Assembly (NCBI GenBank): GCA_027563935.2
Contig: CM050450.1
Location: forward strand, 4,943,957 to 5,007,956
Direction: 5' to 3'
DNA from: Costus lasius
Taxonomy: Eukaryota > Streptophyta > Magnoliopsida > Zingiberales > Costaceae
DNA: 64,000 nt
Shown here: piece after piece, positions 25,205-38,000 of the stretch
Position numbering within the stretch: the stretch's first letter is position 1
How the letters are laid out: each line of letters starts with the position of its first letter
The notes under the pieces: model-generated
The model's database searches: none
Seen by the model: only the letters and a program-made list of their open reading frames with translations
What the model was told of the DNA's origin: nothing
Translations under genes and position numbers: made by a program

Positions 25205-28093
25205 ATATGTAGATTAGGTTCTTAACAGCTTAGCAAATCTCTGATCTCACCTTTTTAAGCTGCAATTAAGTCACTGCAACCGAGATATAAAACACTATTC
25301 TATACTGGTAGCAGTTGGGTAGTGTTTACATTCTTATATATCAAACTTATAGATTGCTATTTGAAACATTGACCTAGTTTAGACACCTTCGTTTATAGTT
25401 TGATTTGTGGAACAGTTGAGTAAATCTTGGACTGTCTTCTTTCTCGTGTGCAGGCAATGCTGGAAACTGAGCAGATGAATAAAGGTGATGAATGTCCAGC
25501 GATAGCAAGGTGTAACGGGGAGATGCTGCTAATAAACTTGGTCTGGAGAAATAAGAACAGAATAGGACACTTCATTTTGTTTGTTATATGTATCGAATCA
25601 AATTTGCACTAAAGCAAAATGAACTGAAGGAGTTTTGACTCTAATCTTCTATTGAATTCCAAGTTTCATACATTAGAAGACTTGGTATCGAAAAGAAAAA
25701 GGCTAATTGCTTAATCGAGTCAAAACTTGGAACGCTACTGAGTTTCAAATTTCACGAGTTTATCCAAACTTTTCATGTTGGCAGAAACTTGGCCATCGTC
25801 AGTGCCAGTTTTGGTTTAACAAGAACTGAGAACATTCATTTCAAGTTATAAGCTATTAGCTTGCTACTAATTGAGTTAAGTTAACTCAATGTAGATCACG
25901 TTTAAATCTGTATGCACATATGGTATAGTAGATTACATTAAATGCATGTTATATCAAATTAATTTGCTTACGAATTTATGAATCCAGTACTTTCAAGTTC
26001 TTCTCATCACCATGACTAAGTTTAGGGATCTCAGAATCTAGATTCTGAAACTAAAGCCTTCGAAGTTATATAGAGGTACTAACAATATATTCCCGGTTGG
26101 CAACACCGCGTCCTTGGCCGTAGGATGGCGGCAAAGAATAAAGGCAACAAAGTCCACGACTCCATGTGTTGGCCAAATACCAGATTGCGGATGATTCTTT
26201 CAGTCATCAAGAGGACACGGAAAAGGATTTCTGTGTAGACAACGCTTCAGTTCTTAATTCCGAGCAACTAATATTGAGTGATCACTTACAGCCTTGCTGT
26301 TGCAAGGAATAAAGGCTAAAAGTCGGGCTTGTTGGGTGGAAGACAATCAAGTACAACTTGAACTGTGCTGATTCCATCGGTTCATCAAGAGGGTAACACA
26401 GAGCGCAAAGACAGGGGATAAAATTTTTAAGGATGAGATCCATCAAAATCGCATAGTGCTCCAACAAAACCTGAAACAGAGAAGAACAGTAAAACCAGTG
26501 AAGCGTGCAACTGAAACTGAAACAAGAACCATTTTAGTTACCTAAGCAGAACCATCGGAATTGTCCAACGGAGTTGGCACAGCATAAGAATATGAAATTC
26601 GAAACACTTTAAATCCAATAATTTCAAATCATTAGCTAACGTCCACTATGCATCTGAATTGTCCAACGGAGTTGGCACAGCATAAGAATATGAAATTCGA
26701 AACACTTTAAATCCAATAATTTCAAATCATTAGCTAACGTCCACTATGAAATGTTAAAGTTCCTCAAACTAGACGAGGAACGAGAAAAATGACACGCTGC
26801 AGAAAGGTAATCTTTTAGTATTTGCACGTGAAGCTTCCGTTGCAGTGCCTTCTGAATAAAACAGTAACAATACGCTGGGAGCACAAAATATAGGACGGTA
26901 AATTAGATGTCTTAGAGGCTGGCGCAATTTTAATCTGATCTCCCAAAGAACATGAAATGAAACCAAGATATATGACGGCAATTTAGGAAAAAGGCAAACT
27001 AAATAGACTCAGCCACGGTTCTAGCCAAACAAAGAACCGTAACAATTGAGGTCAGATAAATAATCAAGTAGCAACAATCAGTATAGGAGGAATGACCAAA
27101 GACACTGTTATTTTTCATTTCAAATTCTGATCTAAATTTCTAATCCTTTTCTACCCAATCAACTGCTTTTCTTTTCGGTCCAAGGAAAACTTCAACTAAG
27201 AGAACAGGAGTTACCCCTTGTAACCATATTTGAGTCTAGCCCGCCGAAGCTTAGTGCCTGTCCGTTCCTGGGACAGGCAACTTTACAACAGATAGCATGA
27301 CATGCTAAGTTTGTCGTAACCAGTCTGGAAGCTTTTTCAGCAACTCATTCAATTGTCATAAAAATTGAGATGTATATAAAGCCCAAGAATCAATTCCTTG
27401 TTCATCTTTATTAAAAAGGATTTTATAAACGCTATGAGATCCTTCCATAAGTCTTTCTAAAATAATAGCTCCAGAGAATCAAACCTTGCTTATTCATGAA
27501 AAGTGCAACTGATCTTACCTGAAATGAAAGCTTACTCTTATATATACATCAGGTAAGGAATCCATAACAGTCTCTATTCCTTCCTTCTCATCAAGCTAAG
27601 TGCTAACAAGAATTTCTATCAACACAACTTTGCTTCAGAACCAGGTTTTCATTTTCTTTCAACACGCTGCTTCCTTGCTGCCACAGAGGGCAAAGCCTGA
27701 CAGAACAAGAATGTAGAGGCTTGTAAGTTGCAACTACAACATTGAATGGGCAAGTACTGGTGCCAAAGATACTTATAATGAAGGATTGGGACAGCAACTT
27801 ATCCACTTTAATTGGATTCGACTTCAGTAGCTCAAAACCACTACATTGAATCAGATGATGCCAATTTGCCCAGGAGACATTCAGCAATACAAGAAGATCG
27901 CCAACTGATACCAAATTCTTCTCGACTGTAAGAACTCTAATGATTTCATTGTACTGATGCGGTAGATGAAACTCTTCTAAGATTGTCCCTAAAATGCATT
28001 TTCCTTTCCCACAATGCAGATCTACATATAGAAAGCAAACATTCAAACAAATAGGAGGGAAGAAAAGAGGTGGACTCCGTAGCAGCAGCAAAA
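25205..28093. other. Intergenic region upstream of the MCTP gene
   Basis: AT-rich, with no recognisable gene. It contains the 98-bp tandem duplication listed separately and, nearer the MCTP start, TCTTATATATACATC (about 27537-27551), which could be a TATA box with a long 5' leader. Open frames on the reverse strand overlapping the MCTP start are antisense shadows. Confidence 0.45.
26553..26748. repeat. 98-bp tandem duplication, nearly identical copies
   Basis: Copies at 26553-26650 and 26651-26748 differ by one base (CATCGGAATTG against CATCTGAATTG). Both run without gaps to GTCCACTATG. The near-identity means the duplication is recent, or the assembly duplicated a segment. Confidence 0.9.
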
Positions 28094-30481
28094 ATGAACC
28101 ACCAGCAGCACAATGAACTGAAGGATACAAATCCATTGCTTGGTGAGAGATGGCCAAGTGGAGCAACCAGCCATGGTGGAGCCCCTGGTTGGCTCAGCAG
28201 TAGCACAGACAAGCTCACAAGTACTTACGACCTTGTGGATCAGATGTACTACCTCTATGTGCGAGTTGTCAAAGCCAAGGACCTTCCCACCAATCCAATC
28301 ACCATGAGCTGTGACCCTTACATTGAGGTGAAGCTGGGCAACTACAAAGGCACCACCAGGCACTTTGATAAGAAGCCCAACCCAGAGTGGAACCAGGTGT
28401 TTGCATTCTCCAAGGAGCGCATCCAATCATCATTGCTAGAGGTCTTTGTAAAGGACAAGGAGATGATTGGTAGAGACGAATATATGGGAAAAGTAGTGTT
28501 TGATCTCAATGAAGTTCCCACCAGAGTTCCTCCTGACAGTCCCTTAGCTCCACAGTGGTACCGACTGGAGGATCACCAAGGGGCAGGGAAAGTGAGGGGG
28601 GAGGTCATGCTTGCAGTCTGGATTGGAACACAAGCAGACGAGGCCTTCCCAGAGGCATGGCACTCGGATGCTGCTTCCATTCAAGGAGAAGGAGTAGTCA
28701 ATATACGCTCAAAGGTCTATGTCTCCCCAAAGCTCTGGTACCTCAGAGTTAATGTCATAGAAGCCCAAGATGTTCAACCAAATGTCAGAGGCCGTGTTCC
28801 TGAGATCTTTGTGAAGGCTCAAATTGGTAACCAGGTGCTCAAGACAAAAATTTGTCAGGCAACCTCTCTTAATCCACTTTGGAATGAAGATCTCATCTTT
28901 GTGGTGGCAGAGCCATTTGAAGAACAACTAGTACTTACTGTTGAAGACCGTGTGAGCCCAAGAAAGGATGATGTGCTGGGAAGAGCATCACTTCCATTAA
29001 CACTGTTTGAGAAGAGATTAGATCATCGCCCAATTGTGCACTCCCGTTGGTTTGACCTGGAGAAGTTTGGAATAGGAATCCTGGAAGGTGAAACGAGAAG
29101 GGGGCTAAGATTTTCAAGTAGGATCCACCTCCGAGTTTGCCTTGAGGGAGCTTATCATGTTATGGATGAATCAACAATGTATATCAGTGACCAACGCCCC
29201 ACAGCCCGCCAACTCTGGAAGCCACCAATTGGGATCTTGGAGGTTGGAATCTTAGGTGCACAAGACTTGCTTCCAATGAAGACGAGGGATGGACGAGGAA
29301 CCACTGATGCCTACTGTGTTGCAAAGTATGGGCAGAAGTGGGTCCGGACTAGAACCATGGTCGGGACATCCACTCCAAATTGGAATGAGCAATACACTTG
29401 GGAGGTGTTCGACCCATGCACAGTGATTACGCTTGGTGTCTTTGACAATTGCCATCTTGGTAGCAGTGACCGGAATAGTGGAGGTGGACCTTCTCCAAGA
29501 GATTCAAAGATTGGAAAGGTCAGAATCAGACTTTCAACACTTGAAACAGACAGATTGTATAGACATAAATACCCCCTGATTGTCCTCCAGCCGTCAGGAG
29601 TGAAGAAAATGGGGGATCTTCAGCTGGCAGTGCGTTTCACCTGCCTGTCACTTGCCAACATGGTTTATCTCTATGGCCATCCGCTGCTTCCCAAGATGCA
29701 TTACCTGCATCCATTTACAGTGAATCAATTGGACAGCCTCAGGTACCAGGCAATGAACATTGTTGCCACAAGACTTGGTAGGGCGGAGCCACCACTTAGG
29801 AAGGAGGTGGTGGAATACATGCTTGATGTGGAGTCTCATATGTGGAGCATGAGAAGAAGCAAGGCCAACTTCTTCAGGATCATGTCACTGCTTTCAGGTC
29901 TAATCAGCATGTTCAAATGGTTTGGAGACGTCCGCCAATGGAAGAATCCGATCACAACTGTGTTGGTCCATGTGTTGCTCCTGATCCTGGTTTGGTATCC
30001 AGAGCTGATTCTACCAACTTTGTTTCTTTACATGTTTATGATTGGCCTTTGGAATTATAGGTACAGGACCAGGTACCCGCCTCACATGGATACCAAGCTC
30101 TCGTGGGCAGAGGCAGTTCATCCAGATGAACTAGATGAAGAGTTTGATACCTTTCCAACATCTAAGCCCCACGACATTGTCCATATGAGGTATGACCGGT
30201 TGCGTAGTGTAGCTGGAAGGATACAAACTGTTGCTGGAGACATGGCAACACAAGGGGAGAGACTGCAGTCGCTACTAAGCTGGAGAGATCCAAGAGCTAC
30301 TTGTCTGTTTGTGTTGTTCTGTCTATGTGCAGCTGTGGTACTGTACATTGCACCCTTCAGGTTGGCGACTCTTGTCGCTGGCCTCTACATGCTCCGCCAT
30401 CCTAGATTCCGCAGCAAGCTCCCTTCGGTACCGAGCAACTTCTTCAGACGATTGCCATCTCGAGCTGACACCATGCTCTAA
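28094..30481 (+). CDS. Multiple C2 domain and transmembrane region protein (MCTP, FTIP/QUIRKY family)
   Basis: MCTPs are ER-anchored proteins that tether ER to plasma membrane, notably at plasmodesmata; FTIP members help move florigen and other mobile proteins. One exon, 795 residues from the ATG at 28094 (MNHQQHNELKD). The frame is open slightly further upstream, but without an ATG. Order: a C2 domain near residues 50-170 (LYVRVVKAKDLP, SCDPYIEVKLG, NPEWNQVFAF), a second near 215-345 (WYLRVNVIEAQDVQP, NPLWNEDLIFVV), a third near 380-530 (VGILGAQDLLPMKTRDGRG, TPNWNEQYTWEV). The C-terminal phosphoribosyltransferase-like region follows (MHYLHPFTVNQLDSLRYQAM), with hydrophobic segments ITTVLVHVLLLILVWYPELI and LFVLFCLCAAVVLYI. 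Length, three C2 domains and lack of introns fit the shorter FTIP-type members. Which paralogue it is cannot be told. Confidence 0.95.
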   Translation: MNHQQHNELKDTNPLLGERWPSGATSHGGAPGWLSSSTDKLTSTYDLVDQMYYLYVRVVKAKDLPTNPITMSCDPYIEVKLGNYKGTTRHFDKKPNPEWNQVFAFSKERIQSSLLEVFVKDKEMIGRDEYMGKVVFDLNEVPTRVPPDSPLAPQWYRLEDHQGAGKVRGEVMLAVWIGTQADEAFPEAWHSDAASIQGEGVVNIRSKVYVSPKLWYLRVNVIEAQDVQPNVRGRVPEIFVKAQIGNQVLKTKICQATSLNPLWNEDLIFVVAEPFEEQLVLTVEDRVSPRKDDVLGRASLPLTLFEKRLDHRPIVHSRWFDLEKFGIGILEGETRRGLRFSSRIHLRVCLEGAYHVMDESTMYISDQRPTARQLWKPPIGILEVGILGAQDLLPMKTRDGRGTTDAYCVAKYGQKWVRTRTMVGTSTPNWNEQYTWEVFDPCTVITLGVFDNCHLGSSDRNSGGGPSPRDSKIGKVRIRLSTLETDRLYRHKYPLIVLQPSGVKKMGDLQLAVRFTCLSLANMVYLYGHPLLPKMHYLHPFTVNQLDSLRYQAMNIVATRLGRAEPPLRKEVVEYMLDVESHMWSMRRSKANFFRIMSLLSGLISMFKWFGDVRQWKNPITTVLVHVLLLILVWYPELILPTLFLYMFMIGLWNYRYRTRYPPHMDTKLSWAEAVHPDELDEEFDTFPTSKPHDIVHMRYDRLRSVAGRIQTVAGDMATQGERLQSLLSWRDPRATCLFVLFCLCAAVVLYIAPFRLATLVAGLYMLRHPRFRSKLPSVPSNFFRRLPSRADTML

Positions 30482-32036
30482 GAAGATCTAGAAAGCCCCA
30501 ATTTGTGATTTCTGCTTCCAATTTGACTTTCTGACCTGTTGTGTTGTGTTGTCTCTGGTTGATTCAGTATGTGTTCCTAGCTTCAATCTTTTCACCACAT
30601 TGTATCCCGAAATAAACAGCCTTTTCCACTGATATAGATTGTGCAAAGTATTTGGCTTCAACCGTGTCCTAAAGTGATGTCAGAAATAGAAGATTAGCAC
30701 TCGATTCATGTACATCCAACTTCACATCTTCTATTTACAAAAATTACTGATTTTATTCATCCATAATTCCAACTGTAAGCTAACACGATCATCATAGATG
30801 CAAAACACATTCAAATTACAATGCCCTACGGGCAAATTCTTTTTTGAAACCAGAAAAGAGAGGATGAATCCAATACTTGATGCAAAATCCCATTATCATG
30901 AAGGCATCAAAGTAAAGGGAAGCTGAAAGTCCCTAAAATAGAAATTCCACCGCTTCAATATTCAATAAATTCACAATCCCATAAAGAAGCAAGAACAAAA
31001 GTTGACAAGCGCCGCGGCATGAAAGATTGGAGGAAATGAGAGAGTACACTGAAATAATGTTAGATGAATCCTAATTTAACTCCTAAAGGTTGAGTCTATT
31101 TCAATCAAAGAAATCTTTTCTTTTTACAAAAAAATCAACAATACTTTTCTTCTCTGGCTATGTTCAATACACGTTTCATTAGAGCAAATAAATCAAATGT
31201 AGTTTTTAAACCAAAATAGGAAAAAATAAAATCGTTTCAGAAATGTTTAATTCGCTTCGGGATAGAGGATCTGTAAAATACAAAGAAAAAAAACTACTTT
31301 ATAAAAAGAAAACAGCAAAATCCACATGGAGGAAAGATGAGATTATTACATGGGGTGAAGGTGGGACTTCATTGCATTGCCCTGACTTGATTGTCTGGGA
31401 TGTTGACGGTTTCCTGATTGAGGGTTGCTGTCGGAGACAGATTTTAGCAATCAGTCAAGGGACTGAGAAAGAGGCTAGACCTAAGGGTCTGAGGGGACTG
31501 CACTAGCAGTCCATGATTGCCGACGTCTTCATGCTTGAGGGATTCTATCAGAGATGGATTTGACGGCCGGCTAAGGAGCTCCCGAAGTGGGCGACATAGG
31601 GCTTAGTGGGACTACTTTGCCCCGCCGACACCTGCCGGAGCTACCGTCCCTGGTCCGTCATCCCTTATGTTCAATTGGAGGGATTCCATAGTGGAAAGGA
31701 TAGAAAATTCATCTAGATTCATAGTATTTTCTATCCTTTTTATTGTGGAATCCCTTCAACTGAACATAGTTAGGGTTGTCGACCAATACAACATTCTGGC
31801 TAATATTTTAATCCATTTAGATTTTATATTTTTTTTAAATTATGTTTTATATTTTTACATGTAGATTGTTGTACAGAGATTCAGAAATTGACTTATATAT
31901 ATATATATATATATTAATAAATAAATTTAATTTAATTTGGTATTTTTTTTATAGAGTAAATTATCGTGTGATTCGTTAACTTAAGCTCTTTCCGCCCTCT
32001 GCATTGACAGAAAAAGAAAAGCAATCACGAGCAGCG
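30482..32036. other. Intergenic region between MCTP and TBCCD1
   Basis: MCTP 3' UTR, then AT-rich sequence, then a G-rich stretch (31360-31660) of unknown origin, a 101-bp hairpin listed separately, and a short AT microsatellite near 31898-31914. No gene is recognisable. A frame at 31243-31506 lacks any family feature. Confidence 0.5.
31667..31767. repeat. Long hairpin, about 42-bp arms
   Basis: The left arm (31667-31708) and right arm (about 31726-31767) are imperfect reverse complements. ATGTTCAATTGGAGGGATTC pairs with the segment ending ATCCCTTCAACTGAACAT, and GGATAGAAAAT pairs with ATTTTCTATCC, leaving a loop of about 17 nt. The size fits a small MITE; a miRNA-like precursor is the other possibility. 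Confidence 0.8.
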
Positions 32037-35000
32037 ATGGTGGAAAACCAGGCGGAGCCCTCGATCGACGCCCCCACCTCGCCGTCGTGTGCCCCCGCCT
32101 CCCCCTCCGGTGCAATTTCTGTCGACGTCCCCAGTCGCCTCCTCCTCCTCCCTCGCCGTGAGCCCTTCGAGCACGGCCTCCTTCCCATCCCCAAGCTCAT
32201 ATTCTCCGACGGGACGCAAACCCTAGCCCCCCTCAAGGACAAGCTCCTCAGCAGATCCGTCCCTTCCCCCCACCGAGTAGACGCCCCGGCCCTCGCCGAC
32301 GCGCTTCGGATCTCGCTAGAGCACGCGCACCTCGTCCTCGACACGCTCGCTTCCGTCCTCCCCTTCGATCCCGATCCGGATGGCACTGCTGACGTCCACG
32401 AACTCGTTGTCTTCCTCTACATCCAGTCTTACAAGCGTCTGGTTCCTCGGCCGCACAAGGACTCGGTTGCCATTGCGGACGTCTGGCCCTCCACGTCGGC
32501 CTTTGATGGCTACCTGTCGGTACTCTCGCCGCTCCAGGTTTAGTTCGTGCTCCTTCATTATTGATCGATAAGCATTCTGTTGCACTAGGTGTTCTCATTC
32601 GAAGATTATCGTTGATTGATGTCAGAAATGAGGTCCATAAAATTTTATTTTATTTTATAAATTGCTCCATTCTTTACATATATGGCTGTTGTATGGGTTT
32701 AACAGTTGGCTATCTCATTAGCATGTAATGTTTCGATTTGTGTCAACATTTGCTATAATGCTATATATTAGATCCACAAGAAACTCGAAGAAGCTGTATT
32801 CACTTGATTCATTGTCAAGGTTCTGGGACTACTTTTGTGGCGATCTAACTAGTAATGAGATTAATCAAATTGCACTAACATCATTTAAGAGTTCACTACT
32901 TCTGTCACTGAGCATCAGAGCATTATAGCTTACGAGCTATTTGAACAAAATAGGAGTTCTGTTGTTGTTCTCAAGGATCACAAAACCGGTCCGGTGAGCC
33001 ACCGACCGGTATGGTCCCAGTACCGGTACCGTGCGTACCGGACAGAACCGACGAAACAGCGGACGAAGCAGGCAACGTTGGCAGAACCTTCGATTGAAGC
33101 TTCCGCTGGTGCAGAAGCTTCGATCAAAGCATCCGTTGGCGGCGGAAGCTTCGACCGCCGACAGAAGCTTCGGGCGGCAGAAGCTTCGATCGAAGTTTCC
33201 GCCACCAATGGATGCTTCAATCAGAAGCTTCAATAGCTTCGATTGAAGCTTCTATTGGCAGCAGAAGCTTCTCTGCCAGCCGTCCCGCCGCCGTCCGTGC
33301 TCCGATTGTGCTCCAACCATGTTCAGAACCGGTCACCGAGTGGACCGGTACATACCAAGGTTACCGCTCGGTACGGAACGGGTTTTCGTTACTTGTTCTA
33401 CTTGCTGTATTATGAACTTTTAGGATCCATCATGTGTTGTCTAATTCTGGAGACAAAAAAATAACGCATGCACATGAAAGCTCAAATATTTTATAGAAAT
33501 AATGTAATAAAGCATGCTAAGTGAAGCTTCATGTGTAGATCTAAGAGGAACCAGAAACTTGTCATGGGAGGCTTTACAAGTCTGTGATCATTTGGTTTAA
33601 AATAATATCGACTGAAACATTGTCCTTGCAATCAATTGGATTGACTTTCAATTTGCATCACAAATAAACTGTAATTCAGTCAAATTATTTGATAAATTAG
33701 ATTGGCCTCATCATGCATTATATAAATAAATATTGACGTGTGTCTCATGTATTGATGTGGTGGTTAGAATGTAAATTCTTTACGAGTTGGAATACTTGCA
33801 TCTTTAAAACTTTGATACATGCACTGATGTGGAGGTTAGAAATGCAAGCTATTTAACTAAATGATTGAGAACTAAGATATCAGTTTGTATAGTGGATATA
33901 AGCAAAAGAAGCACTTATTGCGAACAGCAGAAAAGTTTATGTGTACATTATCATTCTTTAGGAAGGCCATCTTCATTTGAATCATCAGTCAACATAAAGC
34001 TCTAGGCATGAATATTTTATGAAGAGGAAGTTGTCTGTTGATTTATATTGCAGGCGTGCATACCTTGTAAAAGTGATTTAAATCAAAGATATGTTTTAAT
34101 TTGGACTAAGCAATTAATACACAACGTATATGTATAACATATTTAGATTATGCAGTCCACTTTGCCTTGACGGGACATTATAAATGGGTCTACTGCATAT
34201 TGGATATGCGACATGGTAGACCTCTGCATATGCATAGGTGCCTTCGTGAACCACTTTTTAAAACACTAAATCTAATTCCTCAATCCTCACCAAGTAAATA
34301 ATTGTTGTTAACTTTATCACACGCAGAACCAATTGATTCTTTCTCTTCCATCTCCCTATCTTTTCCTTTTCTCCCATCTTTCCTCTTCTCCCATCTTTCT
34401 TCAAAGGTGGATTGACTAGAAAAATAAAGAGTTTTTGGTCTTCATGGAATTATTAAACAGAGAAAAGAAAAAGATGTTTTGGTTTGTAGTAGAAACATCT
34501 AGCATCATTTCCACTTAGCAATGACATGCCTTAGGTTTTTGTTTGATATTTGGCTGCTTATAATAATGATCGTTTTTAGCGTTAATAAAGTTAACTAAAA
34601 ACACATGGATTATTGTTCTCACCTTATTGCTTTTGTGGGATTTGTCATTTAGTAATTATCTAAAAAAGATGCTGCACCCTATTAATGTTGAAGGTTATAT
34701 AACTATATTCACTTCTGGATTCTATTTCTATGCTGATCATTCTCTATCAGTGAACAGATTATCCATAGTCTAAACTCAAAGTTTATGGCCTTCATTTCTC
34801 GTAATCAATCATGAATTTGGTTAATTGCTCCACTTAATAACTGGAGGCACTTGATGAATATCATAAATGAAATGAGCACTGAAATGTGAAACTTTGAGTT
34901 ATGAGTTGTAAATTAATTTCCTATTTACCAAATTCACATTGGGTTAGCATATACGCAAACCTTGGAAGCTGGGATGAATAAAATTTGTTACATTAATAGA

Positions 35001-38000
35001 AATGAAGTCACATTCAGCTTTGATATATTATTTCGGTTAGCAATTCATGATGCAGTAGGGGTATTCAATTTTTTGGTTCACCTGAAAATCCAAACCAAAC
35101 CAAACCAAATTTTTTTGTTATATCCGAGTTTTTACTTAATCAGTTCAGTTTGGTCAGGTTCAAAAATTTAGAAAAAAATTACACTTTGTATTTGGTTTAG
35201 CAATTTCAGTTCAATGAAATTAAAAAATCAAAATTTTATTTATTTTTTTATATGGAACTTCATACTATCATTATTTTTTTACTTTAATAATACTAAATAT
35301 GTAGATAAAAAATGCTTAATTTTACTTTTTATGTTGTATAACTTCTGCATTTTATTTTTATTAATCTTAAAAAATATAAAATTTAAAAATACTTTGGTTT
35401 TAGGTTTGGTTCGGTTTTAGTATAGTTCAGTTCAGGTTCAACTATTAATTCATGCAAAAAAAATCAGGTTAATTGGGTTCAGGTCAATTTGGGTTAAACC
35501 ATTTTGAGACTCCTATAAATCATTTTAATTACCAATCATGTGTATATTCTTGTTCAATAAAAGAATATGGTTTTATTAATTTTGAAAATTCTTGATGCAG
35601 TTTGTGCGGAACAATAGCCGTCGATTTATGCCTTCACAAGCAGATGAAGAAGCTCACCAGTTATCTTACTTGCAGAAGCATATGGCAAATATACTTACTC
35701 TTTTGGCTGAGCCTACTGCAGACGAGGGTGATGATTCTTTGGTTTGTGTTCGCCCATCCTACAGCCTTCTGTTTCTGTTTTCTTTTCATTGAATACTCTC
35801 GCTACAGTGCATACTTTGCAATTTTAAGAAGATGCTGAATCATTTCTGGACTATATTAAGAATTTCATTTCTTTCTTCCGTTCATTGCAATTGAGAGCAA
35901 GGTACCGGTACTACATGGTGGTATGGGGCTATGGGGCTATGGGCTGATGCAAACTAATACAAACCTAACTGTCTGACCGTTATATTTTAAAACCCATTTT
36001 GAGAGGTCCAAATACAACATTTGCATGTCAATTAAAAACTTTCAATTGGATGACCATCTTAGCCAAAATATGTTAATGGATTACTATGACAACTAGTGAA
36101 ATTTTAGTTTAGAGCTTATATATGTATGTATGCATGTATATATATGCAAGCATACACACACATATCTATGTATATGTGTATAAAGTTATTGCTTCATAGT
36201 TAGTTGTTTGAGCTACATGAAGTCACTTCTTTGTCTTTTCATTATCACAATTGTTGCCTATCCTTACAGATCTTCCAGCCTGTTTGTTTCTCTTGTCAGA
36301 GACTTAGTTATTTGTTAGAAAAATGAATTGCTATACTATGTGTGAGACTTGCTTCAAATTGAGATTTCTCTTTTTTGACTGAGGTTACTAGGCTTTAGCC
36401 ATTTTCGCATATTCTTTGCAAATCCTTGGTTTTTTTTCAGGATGATTCTTTGTAGAGTATTATATTTCTGATTTTAAAAGTATTTGCATCTTTTTATGCT
36501 TAAAGCTTTTGTGCAACAACATCTGGTGCCAGGTTTTGACAATGGGAAATTTTGAACAACTTGGTTTCCTTGTTCGTTTTGCTGAAGGAACTACGTTGAC
36601 CCAAGCAGCACCCTTTTTTGCTAATTCTGATACAGACATGCCTGCCGCTCCTGTTGCTGCTGGCCAAATCCTTGACTGGCTGGTACAAAACATAGTTGCT
36701 TCATTAGAACATAATGCTGAGAAAGCATTAGCAAAAGAAAATGGCATGCAGAATCCTGTGGACTTGGATGTGACTATGACTGATGTTTGCTTAGGTAATA
36801 CAAGAGCTCAAAGCAGCACTTCACCTCCAGGGACCTCTATGCCTACTAGTCCATCATTTTTTTCCACTGTAACTTTTGTGGAGGGTATATCAAAAACTTC
36901 TGTGGTCAAGCAGCCGTGCGATATTAAAGGGCATTCCATAAAGGCATGACCACTTTGCTCAACCTTATTTTTTATGCATCTGGTCTTCTTATTTTTATCA
37001 TATACAAATGTTGAAATGATTCTGCTGAACGAGTATGGTACAATAGTGCGGACTTAAATTTGAGTAATATAACACATGTTTTTAGCTGAGGAAAAAGGGA
37101 GAAATGCTTCTATAGTTCATGCCTTTTTGTTATTTAAAATCTCACTTATGTCACTGACAATTTCCACAAAAAGCACTGGGCACATTGAACTATAGCTCTT
37201 TTATTATTGTCTATCTCCTTTCTTTGACTAGTCTTACCTAAGCTAGGTCTAATTCATATGATACCAATAATAGTGATTAAAGAATGCAACTGTGAATGCA
37301 TTTGCAACGCTTGATGCTTGTTCTGGTTTAGCTGCTGATAGTTAGTTACAGGCAGTATGTCGGGCAAATCATGCTATGAGAAATTAACCTCAGGCTTCAG
37401 TTCTTGTAGCCTCTTTAAAAGGCTTGAAATCTATAATCTGGAATGCTGTCAAAAAGTATACAGTTCGCTAATATCTACTGCTGTGGGTATTTGGTTTATG
37501 TAATGTGTGGAAATCGTAATCAATTTCCAAGTCATTATGTTTCTCTCACGTCCATTGATCTTGGTCACCACAGTGAACTTTCAAGATAACAGAAGCGTCT
37601 TGTCCTTCTAGTATTGGTTTTTTTTACTAGCCTAGCTAATAGTTGGGTAAATAGCAAATGATATTTTTTTTTTTTATTGATACCAGATGATGCACTTTGA
37701 TGTACAGTTCCAATTTAACTTCTGTAATTTTTCCGAAGTATTACACTTACAACTAGCATTAATGTGTTTTGTCGATTTTGAGGTCTGCACTTTGTTGTTT
37801 CATGCAAATCAAAGACTGATAGTCAACTCTTAAAAGTCAATATCAGGTTTTTCACTCAAAAGAACGTTATTTGTACTGAAAGCATCAAACTTACTAATTT
37901 GACAGAAAATTGTTCAATCTCTTCTCTACTACAGTACTACTAGGTTCCCAACCCGCAGTAGTTGTTCAGAGTTCCAATTTAACTTCTATAATTTTTCGCA

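Noticed and set aside
28070..28093. Upstream extension of the MCTP frame
   Set aside because: The frame is open but starts at GTG; the first ATG is at 28094 and gives a family-like N-terminus.
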